The notes: a model not told the origin generated them from the letters alone. A DNA stretch of 34,435 nucleotides from Actinomycetota bacterium (GCA_003168255.1 PMSU01000065.1:1-34435), one strand, 5' to 3'; shown: positions 1-8,675, counted from the first letter of the stretch. Translations and numbers: made by a program.

Positions 1-211
1 CATCCGCAACCACCGCCGCCGGACTCTGCCCCCGGCCGGCCTGCAGTCCCGTCTTTGGTGCCGGGCGGGCCGAGGCCAACGCGCCAGGCCCGGCCGTGGC
101 CGACAATCCCAAGGCCATCAGGCAGGCCCCGCCCGCCGCGCCGATGCGGGCTGCCACGACCCAGCGGCGCGATATCTTACGTCTTCCCATCCCCTGAACC
201 GGCTTGCTCAC
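1..211 (-). CDS. Exported protein, N-terminus only (runs off window)
   Basis: The minus strand is open from position 211 to the window edge, about 70 codons. The reading begins with GTG at 211-209, preceded about seven bases upstream by the ribosome-binding stretch AAGGAAGG. The N-terminus has a basic n-region containing GRRKISRRW. A hydrophobic stretch rich in Ala, Gly and Leu follows (AARIGAAGGACLMALGLSA), then an Ala-rich c-region ending ALASA, a plausible signal-peptidase site. After that the sequence is Pro/Ala/Gly-rich, as in mature N-termini of actinomycete secreted proteins. The RRxxxRRW pattern could suit Sec or Tat export. The function cannot be told because the mature protein lies outside the window. 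An upstream in-frame ATG would lengthen the protein but has no better ribosome binding site. Confidence 0.6.
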   Translation of the reverse strand, partial: MSKPVQGMGRRKISRRWVVAARIGAAGGACLMALGLSATAGPGALASARPAPKTGLQAGRGQSPAAVVAD

Positions 212-329
212 GGCATTTCCTTCCTTTGGCCTTGCTATTCCTTGAGCCATCTGATTCAGGCCCCGGCTGGCGATCGTGAACGGCGGTCTGCGCCGACCCC
301 GTCTGCCACCCTGCACGATTTAACTTAAT

Positions 330-342
330 GTGATCAAATCAC
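330..342. promoter_or_regulatory. Short inverted repeat in an AT-rich patch (candidate operator)
   Basis: GTGAT-CAA-ATCAC is a perfect 5-bp inverted repeat with a 3-base spacer. It lies in the only AT-rich patch (about 316-342) of this G+C-rich region, some 120 bases upstream of the minus-strand exported-protein start. Operator function is inferred from position and symmetry only. Confidence 0.3.
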
Positions 343-860
343 CCCGAAGTGTGTAGGCCCAGGCCGTATAGAAGCAGACCAGCGTCTGGCTGTCCAGCGT
401 TGCTGGCAACCACGTCAAGGCCAGGGAGACCTGCGGGAAGACGTGCCATTACAGGGGCAAATGAGGTGACTTATTGCCGATGCCTGATGCGTGGGCAGAG
501 GAAAAGACCGTTACGCAGCGCATCGCGGACTCCAGTCCGGTCCAGAGGCCCGGCTCATTATTGTCCCGGGCACACAGGGCTGGCAGGCTGCGCTGTCTGG
601 TTCTCCCGGCTCTTGGGGTCAGGTGAGCACCGAGTCACGCGCCATGGAGAGGACGTCATCCCCGCATGGGGGGCGATGGATCCATTCGGGCTCCGACTGT
701 TCGGCGTGCCCAGTTCCACCGTGTGCGGACACCTCGACCGATCCACCACAGTGCCCCGCCGACCCAAGAAGACCTCCGCCAAGCCCGCGTAGACCAGGAA
801 GATCAACCGAGTGGCGGCTCGCCGTAGCTATAGGAGTTCCAGGCCGAATCGGCCGGCATG
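343..860. other. Region without a recognisable intact gene
   Basis: Several overlapping open frames exist on both strands, but none has a convincing ribosome binding site, domain or composition. In the plus frame ending at 792, the last 30 residues (about 700-792) contain GVPSSTVCGHL followed by a basic tail. This resembles the helix-turn-helix end of a serine recombinase or transposase and could be a relic of an older mobile element. The resemblance is weak. Confidence 0.3.
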
Positions 861-861
861 C

Positions 862-997
862 GTCCCGGAAACGAGGAATTCTGGGATGATCAGCTTCTGC
901 CCGCGGCCGCCGCCGTTCCCGCTGCTCACCGATTCCCGAAACCCGTCCCGGAACCGGCGTGCCGGCAGCGAGATTCTGGGACGTTTCCGGGATGATC
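862..997. repeat. Res-like cluster of direct and inverted repeats upstream of the recombinase
   Basis: The motif TCCCGGAAACG at 863-873 recurs inverted as CGTTTCCGGGA at 982-992, and a shorter direct copy GTCCCGGAA lies at 944-952. ATTCTGGGA occurs at 878-886 and 973-981, and GGGATGATC at 883-891 and 989-997. The cluster ends six bases before the recombinase start. Serine resolvases commonly act at multi-subsite res sequences next to their own gene, where they also autoregulate. That assignment is inferred from layout. Confidence 0.4.
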
Positions 998-1002
998 CCG
1001 GC

Positions 1003-1632
1003 ATGACAACCGCCGCCGCCCGCCCCGCCAGCCAGGCCGCCCACCTGCACAACCGCATCCGCGTCGGGTACGCCCGGGTCAGTACCCGCAGCCAGGACCA
1101 CCAGGCACAGCTTGACGCCCTGAAAGCCGCGCACTGCCGCGAGGTCATCACAGAGACCGCCAGCACCCGCGGCGACCGGCCCAGGCTTCGCGCCACCCTC
1201 GGCCGACTCCAGCCCGGCGACACCCTGGTGATCTACAAACCGGACCGGGTCGCCCGTTCCATGAAAGAGCTGCTGGTCTTCCTCGAGGACGAGATGCACG
1301 CCCACGGCGTCGTCCTGGAGATCCTGACCGGGGTGTGCGCCGGCGTGCACCGCCCCAACGGGGCAACCATCGCCGACCGGCTGCTGTTCGCCGTCGCAGC
1401 CCTCGCCGCCGAGATGGAACGCGAGCTGATCCGCGAACGCACCCTCGACGGGCTGCGCGCCGCAGCCGCAGCCGGACGCCACGGCGGCCGGCCCCCCGCT
1501 ATCACCGCCGACCAGCTCGACATCGCCCGCGCCCGCCAGACCCGCGGCGAGTCCGTCACCGCCATCGCCGCCCACCTCGGCGTCGGCCGCTCCACCCTCT
1601 ACCGGGCGCTGCAACCCGCCGCTGAAAACTGA
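1003..1632 (+). CDS. Serine recombinase (resolvase/invertase family)
   Basis: The product is a 209-residue small serine recombinase that would catalyse site-specific DNA exchange through a 5' phosphoserine link. Residues 21-31 read VGYARVSTRSQ, with the nucleophile expected at Ser27. The conserved Arg-rich active-site segment KPDRVARS lies at 79-86. A long connecting helix with the EMERELIRERTLDGL pattern follows at 137-151. A C-terminal helix-turn-helix (about 184-203, ESVTAIAAHLGVGRSTLYRAL) binds DNA. The length matches Tn3-type resolvases and Hin-type invertases. The frame is open upstream, but homology begins only after the ATG at 1003, so that start was chosen. No Tn3 transposase or IS607 TnpB is nearby, so it is either a stand-alone invertase or the remnant of a larger element. 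It lies just before a damaged transporter gene and just after a repeat cluster. Confidence 0.88.
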   Translation: MTTAAARPASQAAHLHNRIRVGYARVSTRSQDHQAQLDALKAAHCREVITETASTRGDRPRLRATLGRLQPGDTLVIYKPDRVARSMKELLVFLEDEMHAHGVVLEILTGVCAGVHRPNGATIADRLLFAVAALAAEMERELIRERTLDGLRAAAAAGRHGGRPPAITADQLDIARARQTRGESVTAIAAHLGVGRSTLYRALQPAAEN

Positions 1633-1720
1633 CCGCCAACGCCCCGCCAAGATCACGCTTAGCGCGACTTTCCCGAACGATAGTCCTCAAGCCCCGTCGC
1701 CCAGGGATCAGGTTGTCAGC

Positions 1721-3819
1721 ATGCTGGTCCTGCCGCTGCCGATGATCGCGGTGCTGGCATTGTCGCTCGCTGTCGCGGGTCATCGCGTCCTGGCGCTGTG
1801 CCTGCTGCCGCCGATCCTGGCCGCGGGCACCTACCTGCGGCGTTTCGGCCCCGCCGGCGTCCGCGTCGCGCCGCGGCTCTTCATCGGCTATCTGTTCGGG
1901 TTCCTGCTGCGGTCCGTGATCACCCTCGGCGATACCGGGTGGCTGACGGCCGAGATCGGGGTGGGCATCCTGGTCGCGATCGTCGTCAAGGTCGGCGTGT
2001 TCCACGACACCAGCACACGGGCGCTACGGCGGACCCAGCGGTCCTACGCGGCCCGGGCGCGCCGGCTGGCCGACCTGGCCCTGGCGGCGTTCGACGCGCC
2101 TGGCCCGTGGGCCAGCCGCCGCCTGCACCGGCAGAAGACCCGGCTGGGGCAGGCCGCCCAGCTCATCGACGGCCAGCTCGCCGATCCGGGCGCGGTGACG
2201 GCCGACTCTGCCGCGGCCCTGCTCCTTCAGCTGCTGTTCGACGCCGGGCTGGCCATGACCAACCTGGCCCGGTTCGCCGAGGCGCTCGGCCGCTCGCCGC
2301 TGCACGCAGGCCAGCGAGAACAGGTCCGGGAGATCCTGGCCAGCCTGCGGGATGGCCGGTTTGACAGCGCCCGGGCATCCGCCGTGGCCTTCGCCGGGAC
2401 GCACCCCGCGCCGGCCGGCCCGGACAGCGATACCACGGAGATCATCGCGCACCGGTTCGCCGGGTCGGTCACCGACTTCACCGAGGCCCTGTCGCAATGG
2501 CTGGCGCTGGGAGCCCGAGACCACCTGGCCGGCGGTGAGGTCCTGTTCACCCCGGCGGTGCCGCTGCGCCAAGGCGGCTCCCTGTCACTCACGGCCGCTG
2601 CCACCGCGCAGGCCTCGTCGACGGCCGGGCCCGGCCGCCACCTCCGTCGGGCAGCCGTGGCTCCCTACGTCCGCACCGCGATCCAGCTGGGCATCGCACT
2701 CGGGGCCGCCACCGCTCTCGGCGACCTGCTGTCCGGGCAGCGCTTCTACTGGGCGGTGATCGGCGCTTTCGTCGTCTTCCAGGGGACCAGCAACACCGAG
2801 GAGCAGATCGGCAAGGCGCTCTCCCGGATCACCGGGACACTCGCGGGTATCGTGGCCGGCTCCGCGCTGGTCGACCTCATCGGCCCGCACGCGGCGGGCT
2901 GGACGATCGTGGTCATCCTGGCTTCGGTGCTGCTGGGTCTGTACTTGCAGCGCGCCGACTACGCGTTCCTCGTCATCGCCATCACGGTGACGGTGTCGCA
3001 GCTGTATGCGGAGATCGGGGACTTCAGTAACGCGCTGCTGGTCCTGCGGCTGGAGGAGACCGCGGTCGGCGCGGCGGTAGCCGCCGCGGTGGTGCTGGTT
3101 GTGCTACCCCTGCACGCCTCCCTGGTCGCCCGGGTGGCGTTGCGGGACTATCTCGCCGCCATGGCGAGGCTGCTCCGGCATGCGTGCGCGGCGCCCGGCG
3201 GAGCGGGGGATGCAGCGTTGCTGCAAGGCGATGCCCGGGCACTGAACACCGGGCCTACCAGGCCCTGGCGTCCACTATCCAGTCGAGGCGGAGGGTCCAG
3301 GCGGGCAGCCAGAGCCAGCGGTCCGGCACGACCATGGCCGCCGCCACGGCGGCCCGCCGCTACGCTCTCAACCTGGTCCGCGACATCCCGCCGGCCGCCG
3401 CGCCGGACGCGGACACCGCGGCCCTGCTGGACCGAGGCTGTCAGACCCTGCAGACATCGCTGGCCGCCCTCCAGCCCGCGGTCGGCTGCCCGCAGGGGGG
3501 CACCTACACCCGCTCGGCCTCCCTGTTCGACCTGATCGAACAGCGGCTGGCTGCCCCGGGAAGCAACGCCGGGAGTGGTTATCTCGCCTTGCGCGACCTC
3601 AGGTTGATTGACGGGGCGCTGGCAGAACTAGCGGAAGCCCTGGGCGTGGACATCACCAGCTACGACACCGGTCCGGCTAGCAATCCCGTCCCTTCCGCGG
3701 GCCGCCCGGCCCAGCCGAGCCTGCTGCAAGTCCGCCGCCTCCGGGCATCCCCGGCTGAAGGCGCATACGCTAGCGCGAGCCTGCTGCTGGCGCCGGGGCT
3801 GAATTGCCCGAGGTCATGA
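1721..3819 (+). pseudogene. FUSC-type aromatic-acid exporter, truncated and frameshifted
   Basis: The first frame (1721 to about 3250) encodes several hydrophobic segments, a roughly 200-residue soluble stretch, then a second membrane block (APYVRTAIQLGIAL onward, with GTLAGIVAG). This is the two-block layout of FUSC/YccS-like inner-membrane proteins. After LLQGDARALNT the frame turns into Arg/Pro-rich nonsense. The natural C-terminal reading (AYQALASTIQS, then AARRYALNLVRD, ending about LAEALGV) continues in another frame from about 3253 to the stop at 3819. The lesion is a one- or two-base change around 3248-3256. The N-terminal membrane block also looks short: about 100 residues precede the soluble part, and coding-like sequence without a start extends upstream of the ATG. 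Loss of the 5' end, possibly beside the recombinase insertion, is inferred. A sequencing error could explain the frameshift but not the missing helices. Confidence 0.65.
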
Positions 3820-3871
3820 GCTGGCCGTGGGGTTGGTCCGCTCTGCGGACATGTGCTGTAAGGGGTGAGAT

Positions 3872-4810
3872 ATGCGTGCGTTCGCTGTCTGGAGCTTCGG
3901 GGAAGCTCCGGCGCTGCACGACCTGCCGGTCCCTGCCGCGGGCGGCGCATTCCTGCTGCGAGTGGCGTATGCGGGGGTCAATCCGCTGGACAACAACAAC
4001 CTCGCACGGCTGACCGCTAACTCGGCATACCCCTATGTGCTGGGCATCGACTTCGCGGGTGTCGTCGAGCGGGTTCCGGCGGGAGGAAGCGACCTGCACG
4101 CCGGCGACCGTGTCTTCGGCATGGCGCGGACGCACGGCGCGTACGCCGAGTACACGGCGGTCACGCCGGGCGCGAGGTCCGAGCCGCTGGCCCGCATCCC
4201 CGGCGGCGTCACCGACGAGCAGGCAGCCGCCCTGCCCACCGCGGCGGTAACCGCGCTCAGGACGGTGGATCTGCTGGGCGTCGCCGCGGGCCAGCGCCTG
4301 GTGGTGATGGGCGCGACCGGCGGAGTTGGCGGCTACGCGGTGCAGATGGCGCTCTCCCGCGGCGCGCACGTCATCGCGACCGTCCGCGGCGACGCTGACG
4401 AGGCTCGCCGCCTCGGCGCCAAAGAGGTCTACGACACCGCGGCCGTCGAGGTGGTCAGCGCGCTGCGGGCGGCTCACCCAGACGGCGTCGACGCGGTCCT
4501 CGACCTGGTCAGCGGCCCGGACGCCATCCGCGGCGATGCGGAATTCATCAAGCCCGGCGGCCGCCTAGTCTCGACGATCTTCGCAGCCGACGAAGGGTGG
4601 TTCGCCGGCCGTCAGATCACCGCCCGCAACAGTGCGTCGAACGCGAATCCCTTGCTGTCGCCGCAAGGGCTGACCGAGGTTGCGAGCATGCTCGCCGACG
4701 GCACTATCACTGCGCGGATCCGCTCCACGGCAGACCTGGCGGACGCGGGCCAGGTGCTCGCGAAGCTTCGCAACGGCGGCCTGCGCGGCAAGGCCGTCAT
4801 CCGCCTGTAG
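3872..4810 (+). CDS. Zinc-free MDR oxidoreductase (quinone oxidoreductase-like)
   Basis: This 312-residue protein belongs to the medium-chain dehydrogenase/reductase superfamily. Such enzymes use NAD(P)H to reduce quinones or enones. The GroES-like N-terminal domain contains VAYAGVNPLDNNN and the family segment VLGIDFAGVVERV followed by GDRVFGM. The nucleotide-binding Rossmann motif is GATGGVGGYAVQMA, at about residues 149-162. The structural and catalytic zinc cysteines of alcohol dehydrogenases are absent, which points to the QOR-like branch. The C-terminus ends GLRGKAVIRL, typical of that branch. The length is normal, and the ATG at 3872 follows the ribosome binding site GGGGTGAG at a suitable distance. 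The gene is intact although the preceding FUSC gene is broken. No partner is encoded next to it, and its substrate is unknown. Confidence 0.88.
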   Translation: MRAFAVWSFGEAPALHDLPVPAAGGAFLLRVAYAGVNPLDNNNLARLTANSAYPYVLGIDFAGVVERVPAGGSDLHAGDRVFGMARTHGAYAEYTAVTPGARSEPLARIPGGVTDEQAAALPTAAVTALRTVDLLGVAAGQRLVVMGATGGVGGYAVQMALSRGAHVIATVRGDADEARRLGAKEVYDTAAVEVVSALRAAHPDGVDAVLDLVSGPDAIRGDAEFIKPGGRLVSTIFAADEGWFAGRQITARNSASNANPLLSPQGLTEVASMLADGTITARIRSTADLADAGQVLAKLRNGGLRGKAVIRL

Positions 4811-5626
4811 TACCAGTAAGGCTTCGCCGCCGACCGGCTAGCAGAGAAGTCACCGAGGCCGAAGTAGCTGCCGAACTGACGGTCGTCTGCAGGCACGCGA
4901 GTACACGATTCGCCCTCGGTTGTTTCCCTTGCTGCTGTTCTCTGGCCGGGCACGAGCCTGCGCCCTGACCGGAAGCGGCGTCCTCAAATGCGACCCTGCG
5001 ACAGGCGAGACAGCACGGCCGATATAGCGGCAGAACTTCGCTGTTCTGTGCTACCCGGCCGCGACGGTCTCGCCATCGACGGAGGACACGTACTCGGCAT
5101 CGATCGGCATTAACCCCGCAATGAAGTCATGCCGCCGCCGGTCACCCTGTGTGACGACCAGGGGATGACGGCTTGGCTACCAGACCTACCGACCGCCCAG
5201 AGTCTCGACTACTGTGGGCAACTGCAGTCGAAAGGCTATTGCTCACGAAACCCGGATTTTGCTCATCCGTTGCTCATGATCCCGCGGACCTGTGGCGTTC
5301 CCATCGGTGAGACTGCAACTCTACTGGCGCTCCGGATGATCATGAGCAATCGAGCACGGTGCTCGCGGGGTCGGACCCGACTCGCCAGGACGAATGCTGC
5401 AAAGGCAGTTACCGAGAGCTACCCGTTGTCCTCCAGCACCGGGTAATCAGAGGCCACGGGGATTACCACGAAGCGTAACCGTTGGCCTAATAGGCGAGCG
5501 CGAGATCCGCCTCGATCTGGCACGGGGTTACCACGCTTCGGCGTGACCGCCGATAGGGTGCAGATCAGTGCGATCTGCGTCGCGAAATCACGTGATTGGT
5601 CAATCGCTAAAGAATTGTGACCATCT
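4811..5626. other. Intergenic stretch with repeats, no supported gene
   Basis: The only plus-strand frame of any size (5129-5446) lacks a ribosome binding site and protein-like composition. Besides the TTGCTCA cluster, an imperfect inverted pair is visible: CGAAGCGTAACC near 5470 and GGTTACCACGCTTCG near 5527. Base composition falls from here towards 6400, which suggests imported DNA. Confidence 0.4.
5239..5349. repeat. TTGCTCA repeat cluster with 12-bp inverted repeat
   Basis: TTGCTCA occurs at about 5239, 5259 and 5270 in direct orientation. The last copy is part of TTGCTCATGATC (5270-5281), which recurs exactly inverted as GATCATGAGCAA at 5338-5349, with 56 bases between. Spaced iterons plus an inverted copy resemble recombinase core/arm sites or a repressor operator array. 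Nothing nearby fixes which. Confidence 0.4.
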
Positions 5627-5932
5627 CTACTCTGTCGATCGACAGCAGGCTGCCCCGCCTACCGGCCAGCTATATCCCTCGATAATCTTGGTGTTATAGC
5701 TGGAGCGCCTAGCGGCAATAGCGATCCGCGAAAGTCGCCAGCACGTAGTTCCGACGGCACCTAGATCAGCGTATGGTTTCGTTATTGAATTTCCTGATGA
5801 TTTAGGTATGACCGTAAATGTTTCGGATGCCTTGTCGATGCTGAGAGCACCACATACGGTGATTTCCGAGTTATCCGACTGAGTGATAGAAACGTCTACG
5901 TTTGCAGAGGAGGCAGTGTTCGGCAGAAACAA
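5627..5932 (-). CDS. Possible displaced C-terminal domain of the membrane protein, or small separate ORF
   Basis: The frame reads from TTG at 5932 to 5627 and overlaps the last 37 bases of the membrane-protein frame. It opens FLPNTASSANVDVSITQSDN and continues with a polar, beta-like stretch (ITVCGALSIDKASETFTVIP). The end, after about residue 85, looks less protein-like. The polar sequence follows directly where the upstream frame has just completed its third transmembrane helix. The simplest reading is that a one- or two-base lesion near 5932-5940 separated an extracytoplasmic domain from its membrane anchor. An independently translated overlapping gene with a TTG start is the alternative. 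No domain is recognised. Confidence 0.35.
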   Translation of the reverse strand: MFLPNTASSANVDVSITQSDNSEITVCGALSIDKASETFTVIPKSSGNSITKPYADLGAVGTTCWRLSRIAIAARRSSYNTKIIEGYSWPVGGAACCRSTE

Positions 5933-6420
5933 GACACATCCAGTGTGGCTAGCGCAAAGAGAAAGGAGACAACCACAAAATCAATAGCGGATTCGAGTTG
6001 TACTATAGCCTTCTTAGCTTGATGGATGGGTTCTAGATCGGCCTGGCTGAGGCGGCTCTCCCCCTGGTTGTCCAGAATCTGTACGCGACCAGAAGAAGCA
6101 GCGGTGAAGCGGTAGAGCGCCCAGGCATTGGAGGGCAAGGCGATTAGCGCGAGTAGTCCGACTAGAAGTTTCCCCCACCCGAAGAGGCCTGACACAGCGT
6201 CTCGGCCACCTATTGCTGTGGTGACGGCAAGAATCGTTAGGATGGCAGTCATGCCTGTTTGCCACTTGCCAGCATTGGTCTGCACGGCCGATAGCGAGTC
6301 TGCGGCGCTAGCCGCAGCGGCCTGAACGCCCGTCCAAACCTTTTTTTTATGCGATGCCTGCAGGCACTCCATCAGGAACCATAGTGCCATCCCGCCTTCA
6401 TCAGCCAATAGATCCCGCAA
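5896..6420 (-). CDS. Hypothetical membrane protein, three predicted helices
   Basis: This is a 174-residue frame from TTG at 6420. An internal ATG at 6390 (MALWFLMECLQ) is preceded by GGCGGG and could be the true start. The N-terminal 50 residues are helical and Ala-rich (VWTGVQAAAASAADSLSAVQ). Two hydrophobic segments follow around residues 55-75 and 82-105, then a polar helical loop (QADLEPIHQAKKAIVQLESAI), then a third hydrophobic segment (FVVVSFLFALATLDV) near the end. Base composition is clearly less G+C-rich than in neighbouring genes, a sign of different origin. The protein ends abruptly after the third helix, and a polar domain follows in another frame. No family is recognised. The two-helix hairpin plus soluble helix recalls small defence-associated membrane effectors, but no signature supports that. 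Confidence 0.5.
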   Translation of the reverse strand: MRDLLADEGGMALWFLMECLQASHKKKVWTGVQAAAASAADSLSAVQTNAGKWQTGMTAILTILAVTTAIGGRDAVSGLFGWGKLLVGLLALIALPSNAWALYRFTAASSGRVQILDNQGESRLSQADLEPIHQAKKAIVQLESAIDFVVVSFLFALATLDVSCFCRTLPPLQT

Positions 6421-6589
6421 CCGGTAGCGCCTGAAGGCTTCTCACCCGCAGGGGCACTAGCGATCGGCTTGTGCGTATACAGACAGTTGCAGGTAATCAG
6501 CGCGTAAAACTGATCGTCCCCATTGGCGCTAGGAGCTTGTTCCGTAAGCATCAGGTCTCGCCTCTTTGGGCCGTGCGAGATGAGTGAGC

Positions 6590-6979
6590 TTAGCTATCGT
6601 CAGGGATCGGCGATGCCCATCGGGGTCGGCGGATTAGGCAGAATGGATGACCTGCCGGATCGGCATAGACGTTCTGGCCGTCGAGCATTACCGCACCCAG
6701 CGCCAGCACTCGCGGGCCTGCGGCTGCGGGATCTTCGACCATGATGTCGAGGTGGAATTGCTGGGGCACTGCCGGATCGGGCCAAGTCGGTGACTGGTTA
6801 CCTGGGGCACGCTGGAATGCCAGGCCAGAGGAGGTGCCGCTGGCGGCGACCACGACCCAGTCGTCGTCGCGGTAGGTCACCGGCAGCCCCAGCAGCACGG
6901 AGTAGAACGCGGCGAGGGCAGCGGGGTCTGGGCAGTCCAGGACCACATGGTGCATCCGTCCGATCATCCTGCTGATCAT
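6590..6979 (-). CDS. VOC (glyoxalase/dioxygenase-fold) protein
   Basis: The product is 129 residues, the usual length of a single-chain vicinal-oxygen-chelate protein with two beta-alpha-beta-beta-beta modules. The first module opens MHHVVLDCPDPAALAAFYSV, LLGLPV follows, and the second has FHLDIMVEDPAAAGPRVLALGA. It closes with YADPAGHPFCLIR. In this superfamily, metal or substrate ligands come from paired positions: a His near the start of module 1 (HHV), a His in FHLD, and usually a Glu near the end. That Glu position seems to be Cys or Leu here, so catalytic metal binding is doubtful. Actinomycete homologues are commonly of unknown function. The start at 6979 is uncertain, because MIGRMHHVV or MHHVV a few codons later would also do. 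The gene sits against an insertion sequence. Confidence 0.82.
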   Translation of the reverse strand: MISRMIGRMHHVVLDCPDPAALAAFYSVLLGLPVTYRDDDWVVVAASGTSSGLAFQRAPGNQSPTWPDPAVPQQFHLDIMVEDPAAAGPRVLALGAVMLDGQNVYADPAGHPFCLIRRPRWASPIPDDS

Positions 6980-7071
6980 GCCAGGCAGGGCGCAGTTGCA
7001 GGCGTTTGCCGGGCTGGAGCTGTGCCGTGCCAGAACTCGCGCGTGGGCGCTGACCTGGCATTTCGCGCTCG

Positions 7072-8088
7072 TCAGGCTGCTCTTCGGTATTCGCTGATCA
7101 GGCCGCCGAGAACCTGCCGAAGCTCGATCCCGGCGCTGATATCGACTGCCTGGCTGGACCGACGCAGCGGGGGTTCCTGCTGCAGGCCCTGATGCGGACG
7201 GTGCCCGTTATAGTGCCGGGCGTACACGGCCAGGATCTGGCGGAGATGCCGCTCGCCGAGGACCAGCACGTGATCGAGGCACTCGCGGCGTAGCGTGCCC
7301 ACGAACCGCTCCGCAAATGCGTTCGCCCGAGGCGACTGGACCGGCGTCTTGATCACCCGCGTGCCATTACCGGCGAAGACCTCGTCGAATGCGGCGGTGA
7401 ACTTGCTGTCCCGGTCGCGGATCAGGAACCTGAACTGCCTGGCCCGCTCGCCGGGGTCCATCATCAGGTTGCGGGCCTGCTGGACCGTCCAGGCCCCTGT
7501 CGGATGCGTGGTGACGCCCGGGATGTGCACCGTCCGGGTCTCGACCTCCATCACGAACAGCACGTACACGCGCTGGAGCAGGACCGTGTCGACGTGCAGG
7601 AAGTCGCAGGCCAGGATGCCCGCCGCCTGGGTAGCCAGGAACTGACGCCAGGTCGGCGACGCCCGCCGCGGCGCAGGCCCGAGCCCGGCCGCGGCCAGGA
7701 TGCGGCGGATCGTCCCCTCCCCCGCCCGGTACCCCAGACCGGGCAGTTCACCCTGGATGCGCCGGTATCCCCAGCGAGGGTTCTGCCGTGCCAGCTGCGC
7801 GACCAGTGCGCGCACCTCGGCCGTGACCGGTGGCCGGCCCGGCGCGTTCGGGTAGGTCCATTTCCTCTTGACTAGCCGCCGGTGCCAGGCCAGCAGGGTT
7901 CCCGGCGTTACGATCCGGTGCAGTCGCAGCTGCCCGGGCAGCAGCCTGGCCAGGGCGGCGAGCACGGCACGATCAGCCCAGCCCAGCCGCGGACGCGCGA
8001 CTTGCCGACGCAAGACCGCGACCTCGTGCCGCAGGATGACCTGTTCGGCTCGCAGCACTACACCAGAGCTACGGCCAGCCGCCGACAC
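7072..8088 (-). CDS. Insertion-sequence transposase, integrase core (rve) type
   Basis: This is a 338-residue DDE transposase of the retroviral-integrase fold (IS3/IS481-like group). The N-terminal half has a helical DNA-binding region ([21 protein letters not shown]) and the family segment [13 protein letters not shown]. The catalytic triad is visible as Asp162 ([10 protein letters not shown]), Asp225 ([11 protein letters not shown]) and Glu260 ([15 protein letters not shown]). The C-terminus, [11 protein letters not shown], is characteristic of this actinomycete family. The frame is uninterrupted from GTG at 8088. The first 15 residues are unlike the usual N-terminus, so the start may have been altered. 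Clear terminal inverted repeats were not found by eye. A more diverged relative, itself frameshifted, lies 2 kb to the right in the same orientation. Confidence 0.88.
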   Translation of the reverse strand: MSAAGRSSGVVLRAEQVILRHEVAVLRRQVARPRLGWADRAVLAALARLLPGQLRLHRIVTPGTLLAWHRRLVKRKWTYPNAPGRPPVTAEVRALVAQLARQNPRWGYRRIQGELPGLGYRAGEGTIRRILAAAGLGPAPRRASPTWRQFLATQAAGILACDFLHVDTVLLQRVYVLFVMEVETRTVHIPGVTTHPTGAWTVQQARNLMMDPGERARQFRFLIRDRDSKFTAAFDEVFAGNGTRVIKTPVQSPRANAFAERFVGTLRRECLDHVLVLGERHLRQILAVYARHYNGHRPHQGLQQEPPLRRSSQAVDISAGIELRQVLGGLISEYRRAA

Positions 8089-8285
8089 TGGCCGCTTCTG
8101 CCGCCGCCGCCACCCGACGTGCAGGTTGCCGTGTCTTGGTTTCCTCTGACCGGCCGGCCTTTGCAGTCATGCCCGGCGAGCCGTGATGATCACCAAGCTT
8201 TCACCTTCGGTCCTCACCGGGGGACTCGCGTGCATGACAATGGCCTGAGGATGGCGGCTGCCGCCCGGCCGTCAGGCGGGGTGGC

Positions 8286-8582
8286 TTACTTCGCGGCGAG
8301 GATGTCGGTGGTCTGGATGTCCGGGTTTTTGGCCAGCAGGTCGGGGGCGGCCTGGCCGAGGGCGGCGGCGATCGGGCCGTTCAGGTGGGCCTGCCGGCCG
8401 TCCTCGCCGGCGAACGTGTCGAAAATGCCGTAGGTGGTGTCGCTGAGCTTGAACGCGTACCAGGTGACCGTGCCGGGCTCGGCGACGGCCAGCGGCTGGG
8501 CCTGAGCCAGGAAGGCGCCGAGTTCCCCGGCCTTGCCCGGCTTGGCTTCCAGGATGACCAGCAGTCCTCGGTCTACGTTCAT
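8286..8582 (-). CDS. Antibiotic biosynthesis monooxygenase (ABM) domain protein
   Basis: The product is a 98-residue single-domain protein of the dimeric alpha/beta-barrel (ferredoxin-like) ABM family. Members include cofactor-free quinone-forming monooxygenases such as ActVA-Orf6 and the YgiN-type enzymes. It opens VDRGLLVILEAKPGKAGELG and continues AQAQPLAVAEPGTVTWYAFK. YGIFDTFAGEDGRQAHLNG follows, with the His commonly seen at that position. The ATG at 8582 was chosen because GAGAGGA lies six bases upstream; the longer frame from 8612 has no such site. It is transcribed divergently from a GlxA-type regulator, and their starts are only 93 bases apart. That layout suggests local control. The substrate is unknown. 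Confidence 0.85.
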   Translation of the reverse strand: MNVDRGLLVILEAKPGKAGELGAFLAQAQPLAVAEPGTVTWYAFKLSDTTYGIFDTFAGEDGRQAHLNGPIAAALGQAAPDLLAKNPDIQTTDILAAK

Positions 8583-8642
8583 GAAGGATCCTCTCGTTGG
8601 GTTCACGGGCAACGCTAGGCGTGGCCTGGAGATCGCGATAGT

Positions 8643-8654
8643 GGCGGATCCGCC
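8643..8654. promoter_or_regulatory. Palindrome between divergent ABM and regulator genes
   Basis: GGCGGATCCGCC is a perfect 12-bp palindrome. It lies 61 bases upstream of the monooxygenase start and 21 bases before the regulator start. A binding site for the adjacent AraC-type regulator is plausible by position only. Confidence 0.3.
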
Positions 8655-8675
8655 GTGAATGGTAGCGTTCCCGAC

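Noticed and set aside
619..1656. Long minus-strand open frame over the recombinase
   Set aside because: Gly/Ala/Val-rich antisense shadow; the plus strand encodes a clear serine recombinase with Ser27 and HTH.
5129..5446. 105-codon plus-strand ORF
   Set aside because: No ribosome binding site, unnatural composition, and it spans the inverted repeat cluster.
5896..6420. SLATT-type defence effector
   Set aside because: Helix pair is suggestive, but no family motif and no adjacent nucleotide-cyclase or sensor gene.
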